Part shown: positions 10,016 through 18,093 of the stretch, piece after piece
How positions within the stretch are numbered: position 1 is the stretch's first letter
Layout: each line of letters opens with the position of its first letter
DNA from: Herpetosiphon aurantiacus DSM 785
GTDB lineage: Bacteria > Chloroflexota > Chloroflexia > Chloroflexales > Herpetosiphonaceae
Length of the DNA stretch: 64,000 nucleotides
Assembly (NCBI GenBank): GCA_000018565.1
Contig: CP000875.1
Coordinates: forward strand, 185,199 to 249,198
Reading direction: 5' to 3'
Made by a program: the position numbers and the translations under genes
Notes under the pieces: model-generated
What the model was told of the DNA's origin: nothing
Seen by the model: only the letters and a program-made list of their open reading frames with translations
Database searches by the model: none

Positions 10016-10825
10016 ATGCGTATTCCAGAAGCAATTCAATGGATTGAACAATCGGGCAATGTTTTAGCCCAAGCCAAAATAACTCACATGCTTGAGGCAA
10101 CTCCAGCAGATGACGAACTCCTTGATCAATTAGCCGCTTTGCAAAATGATGATGGTGGTTTTCCGCTGAATGGCGTGACTGGCCGTCCGAGCACACTCAA
10201 CGATAGCTGCAACATTATTCGCCATTTTGTCGAACTTGAGGCTAGCGATCATCCGGCAGTAGCTGCGGCCAGCCGTTTTATTCTCGATGCCCAATCGCCG
10301 CGTGGCTGGTGGCGTGAAAACAGCAATTTAGCGATCTATAGCCCGCCCTTGTGGATGGATAGCGAGTCGGATGCAGCGCTGATCTATACGACTGCTGTTT
10401 GTTCGGCCAGCCTAGCCTTGTTGGATAACCCCGAAGTTAATGTGGCGGCGGATAAAGCCAATACATGGTTGCTCGGCCAAATTGCCAATAACGGCTTGTT
10501 GCCAGGCTTTCGAGTTGAGGCAACTGGTTGGGCTATGTTGGCAGCCGTTTTGTTGGGTCACCGCGAAAGTCGGCCAGTCAAGCGCATGTTGGGCGGCTTA
10601 GGCGATTTGCTTTCGACCGATTGGGATGCGCCAAGCCTTGCCGTAATGTTGAATGCAGCGGGCATTGCACGGATTCCACGGATGACCCGCGCCGTGACGC
10701 AGGCAATTAATTTGCTACGCAATTTGCAACAACCAAGTGGCGCGTGGCTCAACGAAAATGGTTTGCCCGATCCCTTGCTAACAGCCTGGATTGTGCGGAT
10801 TGTACGGCGCTTCGGCTTACGGTGA
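10016..10825 (+). CDS. Prenyltransferase/squalene-cyclase-like alpha-toroid protein
   Basis: 269 residues built from repeats like those of terpene cyclases and prenyltransferases (LAALQNDDGGFPLNG, FILDAQSPRGWWREN, LLRNLQQPSGAWLNENG, each a helix plus a QxxxGxW-type turn). No signal peptide is seen and no cyclase DxDD motif was found, so catalysis is doubtful. It may be a binding or scaffold toroid. It directly follows the macroglobulin gene, whose own C-terminal part has a similar toroid, but it has its own promoter-like box in the 44-base gap. Confidence 0.75.
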   Translation: MRIPEAIQWIEQSGNVLAQAKITHMLEATPADDELLDQLAALQNDDGGFPLNGVTGRPSTLNDSCNIIRHFVELEASDHPAVAAASRFILDAQSPRGWWRENSNLAIYSPPLWMDSESDAALIYTTAVCSASLALLDNPEVNVAADKANTWLLGQIANNGLLPGFRVEATGWAMLAAVLLGHRESRPVKRMLGGLGDLLSTDWDAPSLAVMLNAAGIARIPRMTRAVTQAINLLRNLQQPSGAWLNENGLPDPLLTAWIVRIVRRFGLR

Positions 10826-11211
10826 CGGCTCCCCGCACCCCCTATAAAAGTAATAATTAGGTGGGATTCTCATCTAGTTTGTTCTGCCCTCACCCCCTAG
10901 CCCCCTCTCCCGCCGAGCGAGCGAGGGGGAACCACTCAACCAAACGCCCCTCGCCCGCCGCCGTGGGAGAGGGGTTGGGGTGAGGGTATATACCTCCTGC
11001 TTATTTCGTTAAAACCTCTAATACCTCCAGCGAGTGGGGCAGTTTGGCGTGATCGTCCTAAAGGACTAGGGGCGACAGATCGAAAGATCATTTTGCGAAT
11101 TTTGCAATTTTGGCATAATCGTGATTAATCGCTGCGAATTGCTGCAACTATTTTTTGCGGGTCAGCGTCTCAAGCAACAGAAGCCACGCTGATGGCAAGG
11201 AGTTGTATACT
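10826..11211. other. Intergenic region with repeat and sigma-gene promoter
   Basis: 386 bases. The first part holds repeat copy 2. The rest (about 10990-11211) is AT-richer and includes TGG-CATAAT at 11112-11119, a plausible extended -10 for the sigma factor gene. An in-frame TTG at 11155 exists, but the segment before 11212 has no protein-like character. Confidence 0.5.
10887..10986. repeat. Dispersed GC-rich inverted repeat, copy 2
   Basis: Same architecture as the element at 830-931: ccctcaccccctagcccc on the left, ggggttggggtgaggg on the right, with cccctcgcccgccgc in the middle. The inner spacer differs, so the arms are conserved better than the loop. Confidence 0.8.
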
Positions 11212-11877
11212 GTGGCCGAACCAACTACAGAAATTTTATATCGCGCTCAACGCAATGACCCCGAAGCAATGGGAGCATTGATTGTTAGCCAACAACATTA
11301 TATTTACAACATCGCCATGAGCGTGATGCGCCAGCCCGAAGATGCCGCTGACCTAACCCAAGATGCTTGTATCAAGCTGTTGCGGGTGATTGGCCAGTAT
11401 AATGGCGAAAGTCGTTTTACCACTTGGCTCTATCGTTTGGTGATCAACCTTGGGCGTGACGAGCTGCGCAAACGTGGCCGCCGTGCTCCAGAGATGCCAC
11501 CAATGACCGATGACGATGGTGAAACCGTTGATCCATTATCGAGCATTGCCGATGATAACCGTTGGGCCGACCCGCAAGAAGTGGCAACCAACCACGAGTT
11601 GCGGGCCGAGGTAACCCAAGCCTTGGATAAACTGGAAGATCATTATCGTTTAGCATTAACGCTCTACTATTTTGACGATTTGCGGTACAATGATATTGCT
11701 GAAATTTTGGAAGTACCGCTGAATACGGTCAAAAGCTATATTCGCCGTGGTAAAGAGCGGCTTGCCTTGCTCTTAGGTGCCAATCAATCGGAAGCAATTT
11801 TGCCCGCCAAACGTGAACCTGTTACCGATGAACGGCCAAACCGCGGTCGCTTTGCATTTGCCCTAGGCTGGCGCTGA
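11212..11877 (+). CDS. ECF-type RNA polymerase sigma factor
   Basis: Sigma-70 family regulator of the extracytoplasmic function class. Region 2 is visible as MRQPEDAADLTQDACIKLLR and FTTWLYRLVINLGRDELRK. Region 4 with its helix-turn-helix is YNDIAEILEVPLNTVKSYIR near the C terminus. I place the start at GTG 11212 because AAGGAG lies nine bases upstream; this gives 221 residues. The next gene, eight bases after the stop, encodes a zinc-finger anti-sigma protein, the expected partner. The pair is likely autoregulated, as usual for ECF loci. Confidence 0.93.
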   Translation: MAEPTTEILYRAQRNDPEAMGALIVSQQHYIYNIAMSVMRQPEDAADLTQDACIKLLRVIGQYNGESRFTTWLYRLVINLGRDELRKRGRRAPEMPPMTDDDGETVDPLSSIADDNRWADPQEVATNHELRAEVTQALDKLEDHYRLALTLYYFDDLRYNDIAEILEVPLNTVKSYIRRGKERLALLLGANQSEAILPAKREPVTDERPNRGRFAFALGWR

Positions 11878-11885
11878 GGTGTGTC

Positions 11886-12422
11886 ATGAAGCGTTGTGAA
11901 CATCGTACCAACTATGATCTGCGTGAAGAAGCGCTTGATCCACAACTTACAGACCATCTTGCTGAATGTGAAAGCTGTGCGCAACGTGCTCGCCGCGCCG
12001 AAGCCTTCGATACTGTCGTGCGCTCAGCGATGATTACCAGTGTTCCCGATGATCTGACTGCCAAGCTCTTGGCCTTGGTGCCAGGTTTGATGCCACCAAT
12101 GTTGGTGCGCAGCAAGCACTGGAAGTTGCAACGCCGCGCCTTCGTTGGCCTCAGTGGCTTTGCCAGCATCTTGGCGCTTGGTTTGCTGATCTACGGGGTG
12201 TATCTCTTGGCAAACACGGTTGGGGTTGGCGATTGGCTGGCGACTGCTAGCACGTGGCCTGGGGTTGCCATCGATTGGCTCTATCGGCATATTCCATCAT
12301 CGCGCTCGTTTGTCGCCGCAATGATTGCCGTGCGCCAACCATTGCAATGGATGATTCTGTTGCTGCTGATTTGGCAAGTTTGGGAACGCATGCCTCTACC
12401 CAATAATCGACAAACCGCCTAA
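11886..12422 (+). CDS. Membrane anti-sigma factor with zinc-finger domain
   Basis: 178 residues. The cytoplasmic N terminus carries a ZAS-like motif (His in DHLAECESCA followed by the CxxC pair) that would bind the preceding sigma factor. Two hydrophobic stretches follow (about residues 85-112 and 153-168), placing the protein in the inner membrane. It is co-transcribed with the sigma gene, with a terminator immediately downstream. The signal it senses is unknown. Confidence 0.88.
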   Translation: MKRCEHRTNYDLREEALDPQLTDHLAECESCAQRARRAEAFDTVVRSAMITSVPDDLTAKLLALVPGLMPPMLVRSKHWKLQRRAFVGLSGFASILALGLLIYGVYLLANTVGVGDWLATASTWPGVAIDWLYRHIPSSRSFVAAMIAVRQPLQWMILLLLIWQVWERMPLPNNRQTA

Positions 12423-12428
12423 AAGCGT

Positions 12429-12460
12429 AACCCGCAAGTCAACTGGCTTGCGGGTTTTTT
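12429..12460 (+). terminator. Rho-independent terminator after sigma/anti-sigma operon
   Basis: Perfect 10-bp stem aacccgcaag / cttgcgggtt with a short loop and a run of six T. It ends the sigma/anti-sigma transcript before comF. Confidence 0.92.
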
Positions 12461-12474
12461 GATTTGGGGCTACG

Positions 12475-13146
12475 ATGATCAACCGTTTATGGAATAGCTT
12501 GCTTGATCTCGTTTACCCGCCACGCTGCTATAGCTGTGGCAAGGCTGGCACGCAATTTTGCCCCGCTTGCTTTGCCGAATGTATTCCGCTGACTCCACCC
12601 CAACGACCGCAACCTTTAGCCGCCAATTCACCACTGGAACGCGCTTTGGGTATTTATCCGTTTCAAGGCAGTCTACGCGCTGCAATCCATGCCTTTAAAT
12701 ATCAAAATGCCCATCCCTTAGCCCAAATTTTGGCTCCATTGTTGTTTGATTTTTGTGCGTGGAACGATGTTGTGTTGATGCCTGTGCCATTGCATGGCGT
12801 GCGCAAACGTGAACGTGGCTATAATCAAGCTGAATTATTGGCGCGTCATTTGGCCAAAGCTTGGCAATTACCACTGAGCACCGATTTGCAACGGGTACGC
12901 GCTACCGAGCATCAAGTTGGGCAGCAAGCGCAGGCTCGTGCCAGCAATGTCGCCGGAGCATTTGCATGGCGTGGTCAACAGCCTGCCCCAAACCATGTAT
13001 TGCTGATCGACGATGTGCTTACTACTGGCTCGACCTTTGAAGCTTGTGCTAGTGCATTAATTGCTGCTGGTAGTACAGCGGTCGAAGGTCTAGCGCTAGC
13101 CAAAGCGGTTATCAAGCCTGCGCCACCGCTTGATTCGCCTGAATAA
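12475..13146 (+). CDS. ComF family phosphoribosyltransferase-like protein
   Basis: ComF/GntX-type protein, linked in other bacteria to DNA uptake during competence or to metabolism. The N-terminal zinc site is CYSCGK...CPAC, the middle has VPLHGVRKRERGYNQAELLA, and the PRPP-binding loop is VLLIDDVLTTGST. The 223 residues match the family. The 3' end overlaps the convergent DUF5946 gene by 35 bases. No other competence gene is nearby. Confidence 0.9.
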   Translation: MINRLWNSLLDLVYPPRCYSCGKAGTQFCPACFAECIPLTPPQRPQPLAANSPLERALGIYPFQGSLRAAIHAFKYQNAHPLAQILAPLLFDFCAWNDVVLMPVPLHGVRKRERGYNQAELLARHLAKAWQLPLSTDLQRVRATEHQVGQQAQARASNVAGAFAWRGQQPAPNHVLLIDDVLTTGSTFEACASALIAAGSTAVEGLALAKAVIKPAPPLDSPE

Positions 13147-13549
13147 CGCTGGCCCAACGCAATAGTCGCTCGACTGCTCCTGCTGGTTGTTCAGGCAGAT
13201 AGACATCGGCAATTGTCATGGCCCATTGTTGCAACTGCGGTCGGCGTTCAGCCTCAGGCCGCAACACACGGGTTGCACCTGCATAGGTTTTGGCGGCCCG
13301 TTGCCGTAATGTTGCGGCACTTACCCCATGATCAAGATAATCGTTGAATGCACTGCGCAGTTGTTCAATTGCCATATCGGTAAATTGAGCTGGGTGTTGC
13401 AAATTGTAGCTGGCAACAATCAAAAAGTGCTGAGCATGCAAGGCTGGGTCGTTATATTCCCAGGCGATTAATGCCCCTAATTGCTCCCAACAGTTGAAGC
13501 CTTCAACTAATGGAGCGCCGCATTCAAGGCAAAATTCAGTGGTTGGCAT
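13112..13549 (-). CDS. DUF5946-like protein
   Basis: 145-residue soluble protein with an N-terminal CLECGAPLVEGFNCWEQL zinc-ribbon-like motif and the segment EYNDPALHAQHFLIVASYNLQHP, typical of the uncharacterised DUF5946 family. Its function is unknown. It runs against comF and the two coding regions overlap by 35 bases at their 3' ends, so neither gene can have a separate terminator there. Confidence 0.75.
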   Translation of the reverse strand: MPTTEFCLECGAPLVEGFNCWEQLGALIAWEYNDPALHAQHFLIVASYNLQHPAQFTDMAIEQLRSAFNDYLDHGVSAATLRQRAAKTYAGATRVLRPEAERRPQLQQWAMTIADVYLPEQPAGAVERLLRWASVIQANQAVAQA

Positions 13550-13565
13550 GGCTTACCTCATTCGG

Positions 13566-13571
13566 TATAAT
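13566..13571 (+). promoter_or_regulatory. -10 box upstream of GNAT gene
   Basis: Consensus TATAAT preceded by cgg, about 75 bases before the acetyltransferase start. The -35 region is not clear. Confidence 0.4.
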
Positions 13572-13644
13572 TAATCCTCAGCATACCTGCATTGAGTCGC
13601 AGCAAGATCTGCCGAACGAATGATTTTAGCGAGAGGGGTTGCCC

Positions 13645-14199
13645 ATGCAGCGCGAAGTGACAACAACCTACCTTGAGATGTTGGCTATCAGCGAGCTTAA
13701 GCCAAGTTCACGCGATGAGCCAGCTTTTGGTTTTGCCCAAGTTCAGCGGATCAGCCCTGAACTCAATCGCTTTTTGTATACGGCGGTGGGTGGGCAGTGG
13801 TATTGGCTTGATCGGCTCGGCTGGTCGTATCAACAATGGCTCGATTATTTGCGCCAGCCTACAATTCAAACATGGCTCGGCACATATCAAGGTATTCCGA
13901 TTGGCTATTGTGAGTTGGTGCAAGAGGCCGATGGTTCAGCCCAAATTGGCTATTTTGGCTTGTTGCCGCAATGGTATGGCCAAGGCTTGGGCGGGCTTTT
14001 ACTCACTAAGGTTATTCAACAGGCTTGGCAATTAACCAGCTCGCGGGTTTGGCTGCATACTTGTACGCTCGATGGCCCAACGGCCTTAGCCAACTACCAA
14101 GCCCGTGGTTTTAAGCTCTATGATCAAAAAACTGAAGTAGTTGAGTTACCAAGCCAAGCAGCTGGGCCATGGCTTGGTGCATATTCCAATTCCATTTAA
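13645..14199 (+). CDS. GNAT family N-acetyltransferase
   Basis: About 184-residue acetyl-CoA-dependent acetyltransferase. The core has IGYFGLLPQWYGQGLGGLLL, which includes the Q/R-x-x-G-x-G/A acetyl-CoA loop (QGLGG), followed by LHTCTLDGPTALANYQARGF near the C terminus. The ATG at 13645 is preferred (GAGAGG upstream) over an in-frame TTG six bases earlier. The substrate is unknown. The lipoprotein gene follows after 21 bases. Confidence 0.88.
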   Translation: MQREVTTTYLEMLAISELKPSSRDEPAFGFAQVQRISPELNRFLYTAVGGQWYWLDRLGWSYQQWLDYLRQPTIQTWLGTYQGIPIGYCELVQEADGSAQIGYFGLLPQWYGQGLGGLLLTKVIQQAWQLTSSRVWLHTCTLDGPTALANYQARGFKLYDQKTEVVELPSQAAGPWLGAYSNSI

Positions 14200-14220
14200 A
14201 TATTGAGAGGATTAAGGTTA

Positions 14221-14960
14221 TGATTAAACCATTTCGTTGGCTTAGTGTTGGGGTCGTGTGTGGGATTTTGATCGGCTGTGCTACAACTGTGCAACCAACT
14301 GCTACACCAGAGCCAACCACAGTACCAACTGCCATCAATAACCCACAGGAAGCGTGGCAACAATGGCCAACTGTATTAACTGATTCGTTTCGCGATAACC
14401 GCCATAAATGGATGGTTGGGCCGTTACAATCTGGTGATCTAACTGGGGAATTTGCTATTGGGCCAGATTTATATCAAATGGAAATGGACTTGAATGAAAT
14501 ATCAATTTTTCCTTCATTGATGCCAGAGTATCGTGTTGATCGTGAAAAAGGCTTTTATGTAAGCGTTGAAGCGAAATCAATGGTGAAGCTGAACAGTAGC
14601 TATGGTTTAGTATTTTTATCACAAAGAAAAAATAATGCAAAAATAGTTATAGATATTAATGAATACTATTTTGAAATCACTGGTAATTACTATCGATTAC
14701 TTTATTACGAACAGAATAATTGGAATGAGATAATTGCTTCAACAAACTTACCAAAGAAATCGGAACATGGATTTGATCGTTTAGGAGTTTTAGTACAAGG
14801 TGAGACAGTTACATTACTTTTTAATGATACCTACCTGACTGATATTGAGGTTGATGATTTGTTCAAATCGGGTCTGTTTGGTCTAGTCTGTGGTGCTTAT
14901 CAACCTAAAGTAAGCCAAATTTGCGAATTCGATAACCTTGAAGTGCGTATGCCTGAGTAG
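14221..14960 (+). CDS. Lipoprotein with a possible sugar-binding-like beta domain
   Basis: Starts at ATG 14221 with an n-h-c signal (IKPFRWLSVGVVCGILIGC); the lipobox Cys is followed by a Thr/Pro-rich linker and a ~200-residue beta-rich domain ending FGLVCGAYQPKVSQICEFDNLEVR, reminiscent of LamG/DUF1080-type folds. It is expected on the outer face of the membrane. The codons from about 14450 to 14900 are clearly AT-richer than those of neighbouring genes, a hint of recent transfer or relaxed selection. No specific function can be assigned. Confidence 0.8.
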
Positions 14961-15008
14961 TTGACAGCTATGCTAGAGTAACGAGGATTTTGTTTGGAGG
15001 TTGCTTTA

Positions 15009-15407
15009 ATGGCTGATCACGCTGCGTTGATGATTTTAATTGCTGGGCCCTATCGTTCTGGCACTGGCGACGATCCAGCTAAAATTGCGGCCAATGTTCA
15101 TTTGATGGAATCGTATGTGTTGCCATTGTTCAACGCTGGTCATTTGCCAGTGCTTGGCGAGTGGTTGGCGCTGCCAATGGTTGATTTGGCTGGCTCTAAA
15201 CGGATTGGCGATGAGATCTTTAATGCGGTTTTTCACCCAATTGCTGAGCGCTTGGTGATTCGTTGCGATGCGGTGTTGCGGGTTGGTGGCCCTTCAGCAG
15301 GCGCTGATCAGATGCTTGAACTGGCCAAAGCTCATGGTCGCCAATGTTTCGAGCGTTTGCAAGATATCCCTAACTGTAGCGAGCTGATCGATCCCCAAGA
15401 ATATTAG
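15009..15407 (+). CDS. DUF4406-like (deoxyribosyltransferase-fold) protein
   Basis: 133 residues with a Rossmann-like start, LMILIAGPYRSGTGDDPAKI, and a late GGPSAGADQMLELAKAHG, resembling DUF4406 and nucleoside 2-deoxyribosyltransferase-type proteins. A GGAGG site eight bases before ATG 15009 sets the start. The SAGADQM segment with its Asp fits a sugar or nucleotide pocket, but the substrate is not known. A methyltransferase gene follows after 12 bases. Confidence 0.7.
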   Translation: MADHAALMILIAGPYRSGTGDDPAKIAANVHLMESYVLPLFNAGHLPVLGEWLALPMVDLAGSKRIGDEIFNAVFHPIAERLVIRCDAVLRVGGPSAGADQMLELAKAHGRQCFERLQDIPNCSELIDPQEY

Positions 15408-15419
15408 GAATACTGCTCG

Positions 15420-16229
15420 ATGAGTGCAAATAGCGAATGGCCTGAATTAAACGCTCAATCCAATGCTGTTTGGGAAACGAACGCTGAGCATTGGGATAAC
15501 TCAATGGGTCAGGATGGCAATCGGTTTCATTTGCAATTGGTACGGCCTGCAATGCTGAGTTTATTGGAATTGCAAGCGGCGCAACGTGTGCTTGACATTG
15601 GTTGTGGGAACGGTCTCTTTGCGCGACATTTGGCTGAATTGGGGGCAATGGTGCTGGCAGTCGATGCTAGCACCAGCCTAATCGAACGTGCCAAGCAGTA
15701 TCCAAACCCGGCTACGCTTGAATATCAGGTTGTTGATGCTACTAATTTGGCCCAATTATTGGCGTTAGGTGCTAGCAGTTTTGATGCTTTAGTTTCGACG
15801 ATGGTGCTGATGGATTTGCCCACGATTGAGCCGTTATTTCAAGCAGCAGCCAAATTGCTCAAATCGCAAGGCCGTTTTGTGCTGGCGACAGTCCATCCAT
15901 GTTTTCAAACCCCGCACAACCGCAAAATTGTCGAGCAATTTGAGAATGCGCAAGGCGAGGTCGAAACCCATTCACGGCTACAAATTGGCAATTATCTCAC
16001 GCCAACGGTGCATCAAGGGGTTGGGGTAGCTGGTCAGCCAAGTGCCCAATTCAATTTTCATCGGTCGCTCACAAGCTTACTGGGCATTGCATTTGCAGCA
16101 GGATTTGTGGTTGATGGATTGCTAGAGCCGCGCTATCCAACAGGTACAACCAGCACCCACCCATTTTCATGGGCCAATTTTAGCGAAATTCCGCCAGTTT
16201 TGGTACTGCGTTTGCGCCTCGCTAATTGA
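15420..16229 (+). CDS. Class I SAM-dependent methyltransferase
   Basis: 269 residues. SAM-binding motif I is VLDIGCGNGLFARHLAELGA, the acidic motif II is VLAVDAS, and a later FDALVSTMVLMDLP matches motif IV. It resembles UbiE/Methyltransf_11 small-molecule methyltransferases. Its substrate cannot be inferred. It is probably co-transcribed with the upstream DUF4406-like gene. Confidence 0.9.
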   Translation: MSANSEWPELNAQSNAVWETNAEHWDNSMGQDGNRFHLQLVRPAMLSLLELQAAQRVLDIGCGNGLFARHLAELGAMVLAVDASTSLIERAKQYPNPATLEYQVVDATNLAQLLALGASSFDALVSTMVLMDLPTIEPLFQAAAKLLKSQGRFVLATVHPCFQTPHNRKIVEQFENAQGEVETHSRLQIGNYLTPTVHQGVGVAGQPSAQFNFHRSLTSLLGIAFAAGFVVDGLLEPRYPTGTTSTHPFSWANFSEIPPVLVLRLRLAN

Positions 16230-16303
16230 CTACCAATTTAATGAATGTCGAATGTCCAAAATCGCATTATAATAATGATTATCTATTGCGCAAAAGGAGC
16301 GTC

Positions 16304-16624
16304 ATGATGATGAATATTGAAGATTTTTTTGAATTTCGTGCGGATGGGGCAATTCGGATTCGCGGGCATCGGATTGATCTTGCCCATATTTTGCCCTATT
16401 ATCATGATGGATACAGTCCTGAGATGATCGGCCTAGAATTTCCATCATTACCCTTAACAACGATTTATGCTGCGATTCTATATTACCTTAGTAACCAAGT
16501 TCGCGTTGATGCTTATATGGAAACCTATTTTGCCTCGGCTCAAGCGGCAATTACAGCCCATGAAGCTCAAGCAACTTCACCAGTTTCCCAACGCTTGGTG
16601 ATGCGGCGTAATCAAGCAGCATAA
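16304..16624 (+). CDS. DUF433-like antitoxin-type protein
   Basis: About 106 residues. The segment IRIRGHRIDLAHILPYYHDGYSP is typical of DUF433 proteins, which have a helix-turn-helix-like fold and act as antitoxins in some VapBC-type pairs. AAAGGAG precedes three consecutive ATG codons at 16304, 16307 and 16310, and any could be used. There is no PIN-type toxin gene next to it, only an opposing HAD gene, so it is an orphan here. Confidence 0.75.
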   Translation: MMMNIEDFFEFRADGAIRIRGHRIDLAHILPYYHDGYSPEMIGLEFPSLPLTTIYAAILYYLSNQVRVDAYMETYFASAQAAITAHEAQATSPVSQRLVMRRNQAA

Positions 16625-16697
16625 ACATACTCCTCTCTCAAAATTTCTCTGATCCTATTCAATAGCTTATATTTTCTAAACTGGTCCAATTTCTCGA

Positions 16698-17399
16698 TCA
16701 AACCAACGGCAACAAATCGCGTAAATCGTGCAGAATTGGACAATCGGCTTTGGGAATGCGCTTGTGACGGTCGATTAACGCCGCTTGCATGCCAACTGCG
16801 CGTGCGCCCAATACATCAGCATAATAACTATCGCCAATATGAATAATCTGATCAGCGGCAACGCCAGATCGCTTGATTGCCAGTTGATAGAGGTCGGTCA
16901 TGGGTTTGGCATAGCCAGCATCCGCCGAAATAACCGCAAAATCGAAGTAAGGCAACAGTTTGTTGTAAGTCAGAATTGGCCGTAAACTGCTGGCCCAATC
17001 CGAGACAATCCCAATGCGGATGCCTTTAGCATGCAAACTATCGAGGGTTTCGCGCACATCGTTGAAGGGAACCCAATTTTCGGGCTGCTCATAGTGCGCA
17101 ATCAAACGATCGCCAAGCCGTGCGTGATCCAGCGAGGGATCGATTTGATCGAATAGATGTTGATAGAATTCGAGCCAAAGCGTGCGAATTGTGGCATCGG
17201 AACTCCAATCGTTATTATCGAGCGAATGATAACGCTGATGATACCAACGATTGGTGGCCTTGCGGGCATCGCGAATCAAATTAGGTTCAACCTGCAAACC
17301 TAATTCTTGCAGCACCTCGCCAATTAAATCGTGAGCATCAACCCGCTCATCGAGCAACGTAAAGCCTACATCAAAACAGACTACCGGAAAACGCAGCAT
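16698..17399 (-). CDS. HAD superfamily hydrolase
   Basis: 233-residue haloacid dehalogenase-like phosphatase. Motif I is CFDVGFTLLD, where the usual second Asp (DxD) is Gly. Motif II Ser is in IGIVSDW, the motif III Lys in GYAKPMTD, and motif IV is HIGDSYYADV. Loss of the second Asp is seen in dehalogenase-like and HDHD3-like members, so it may act on a different bond or work poorly as a phosphatase. A GAGG site precedes the ATG. It lies downstream of the ferredoxin gene on the same strand, behind a hairpin. Confidence 0.88.
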   Translation of the reverse strand: MLRFPVVCFDVGFTLLDERVDAHDLIGEVLQELGLQVEPNLIRDARKATNRWYHQRYHSLDNNDWSSDATIRTLWLEFYQHLFDQIDPSLDHARLGDRLIAHYEQPENWVPFNDVRETLDSLHAKGIRIGIVSDWASSLRPILTYNKLLPYFDFAVISADAGYAKPMTDLYQLAIKRSGVAADQIIHIGDSYYADVLGARAVGMQAALIDRHKRIPKADCPILHDLRDLLPLV

Positions 17400-17422
17400 C
17401 GCAACCTCAATTTAATAAATAA

Positions 17423-17450
17423 CAGGGACACGGAAATGTCCGTGTCCCTG
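17423..17450 (-). terminator. Hairpin after the ferredoxin gene
   Basis: Perfect 12-bp stem (cagggacacgga / tccgtgtccctg) with a 4-base loop, 24 bases past the ferredoxin stop. On the minus strand it is followed by ttatttatt, so it may end the ferredoxin transcript. Confidence 0.65.
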
Positions 17451-17474
17451 AGAGTCGGTTGGCTTCGCTCAGAA

Positions 17475-17708
17475 CTAACCGAAGAAATCGACGTTCTTTT
17501 GGGTGTATGAGGCCCATTGTTCGGGTACACTGTCGCTTGAGAAAATTGCGCTGACTGGGCATTCTGGTTCACAAGCGCCACAATCGATACATTCGTCGGG
17601 GTTGATATAGTATTGGTCTTCACCTTCATAGATACAGTCAACTGGGCAAACTTTGACACAGGCTGAATCTTTGGTGCCGACACATGGTTCTGCAATTACG
17701 TAGGCCAT
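17475..17708 (-). CDS. 7Fe ferredoxin (3Fe-4S plus 4Fe-4S)
   Basis: 77-residue electron carrier in the cytoplasm. The first cluster has the spacing C-x7-C-x3-CP ([14 protein letters not shown]), typical of a 3Fe-4S site. The second has the full [12 protein letters not shown] for 4Fe-4S. I chose the start MAYVIAEP because GAAGGAG lies just upstream and this matches FdxA-type proteins; a longer frame would add 12 unlikely residues. A Fur-box-like palindrome lies about 95 bases upstream, suggesting iron control. Confidence 0.93.
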   Translation of the reverse strand: MAYVIAEPCVGTKDSACVKVCPVDCIYEGEDQYYINPDECIDCGACEPECPVSAIFSSDSVPEQWASYTQKNVDFFG

Positions 17709-17761
17709 TGTTGATACTCCTTCGCGCTGAGGCGTAAACTTCATACTTGTTTTCTATAGTT

Positions 17762-17770
17762 AGTGTAGCA
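17762..17770 (-). promoter_or_regulatory. Extended -10 promoter for ferredoxin gene
   Basis: On the minus strand TGC-TACACT, about 55 bases upstream of the ferredoxin ATG. It is the TGn-extended type with no obvious -35 box. Confidence 0.45.
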
Positions 17771-17802
17771 AGCTCCTCGCCATGCTTCTGTAACTTTAGT
17801 CA

Positions 17803-17821
17803 CATAATGAGAATGATTCTA
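17803..17821. promoter_or_regulatory. Candidate Fur box
   Basis: The segment cataatgagaatgattcta matches 14 of 19 positions of the classical Fur consensus, centred on the perfect palindrome agaat-g-attct. It lies between the ferredoxin gene and the divergent hydrolase gene, roughly 35 bases upstream of the ferredoxin -10 box. Confidence 0.5.
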
Positions 17822-18093
17822 ATAAAGACGGTAAAATCAGGCTTTTTAGTCTATATTCAAGCTATTCCGATCTTTATTTATCTTCCCCCTTCGTGCTCTT
17901 CGCGTTCTTCGTGGTTGCGTGCTCACGAAACCCTTGACCCTTCATGATCTCTGTGATTGCTCGTCGCCCGATCCCCGACCCCCAACAACCAACCCCTAAC
18001 TTCTACTAACTAGCCTCGTATCTAGGGAACCCACTTGCCTCAATATGCTACAATAGCCCAATTATGTAATTGTTCCTGCAATGAGGGTAGTGC
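17822..18093. other. Intergenic spacer with dispersed short repeats
   Basis: Contains cttcgtgctcttcgcg/ttcttcgtggttgcg text at about 17889-17920 and cgatccccgacccccaacaa at about 17970, both with inverted relatives near 60545-60605. TGC-TACAAT at 18046-18054 is an extended -10 candidate for the hydrolase gene. No ORF is convincing. Confidence 0.5.

Noticed and set aside
11155..11211. TTG start for the sigma factor
   Set aside because: The GTG at 11212 has AAGGAG at good spacing and begins with the sigma-like sequence.
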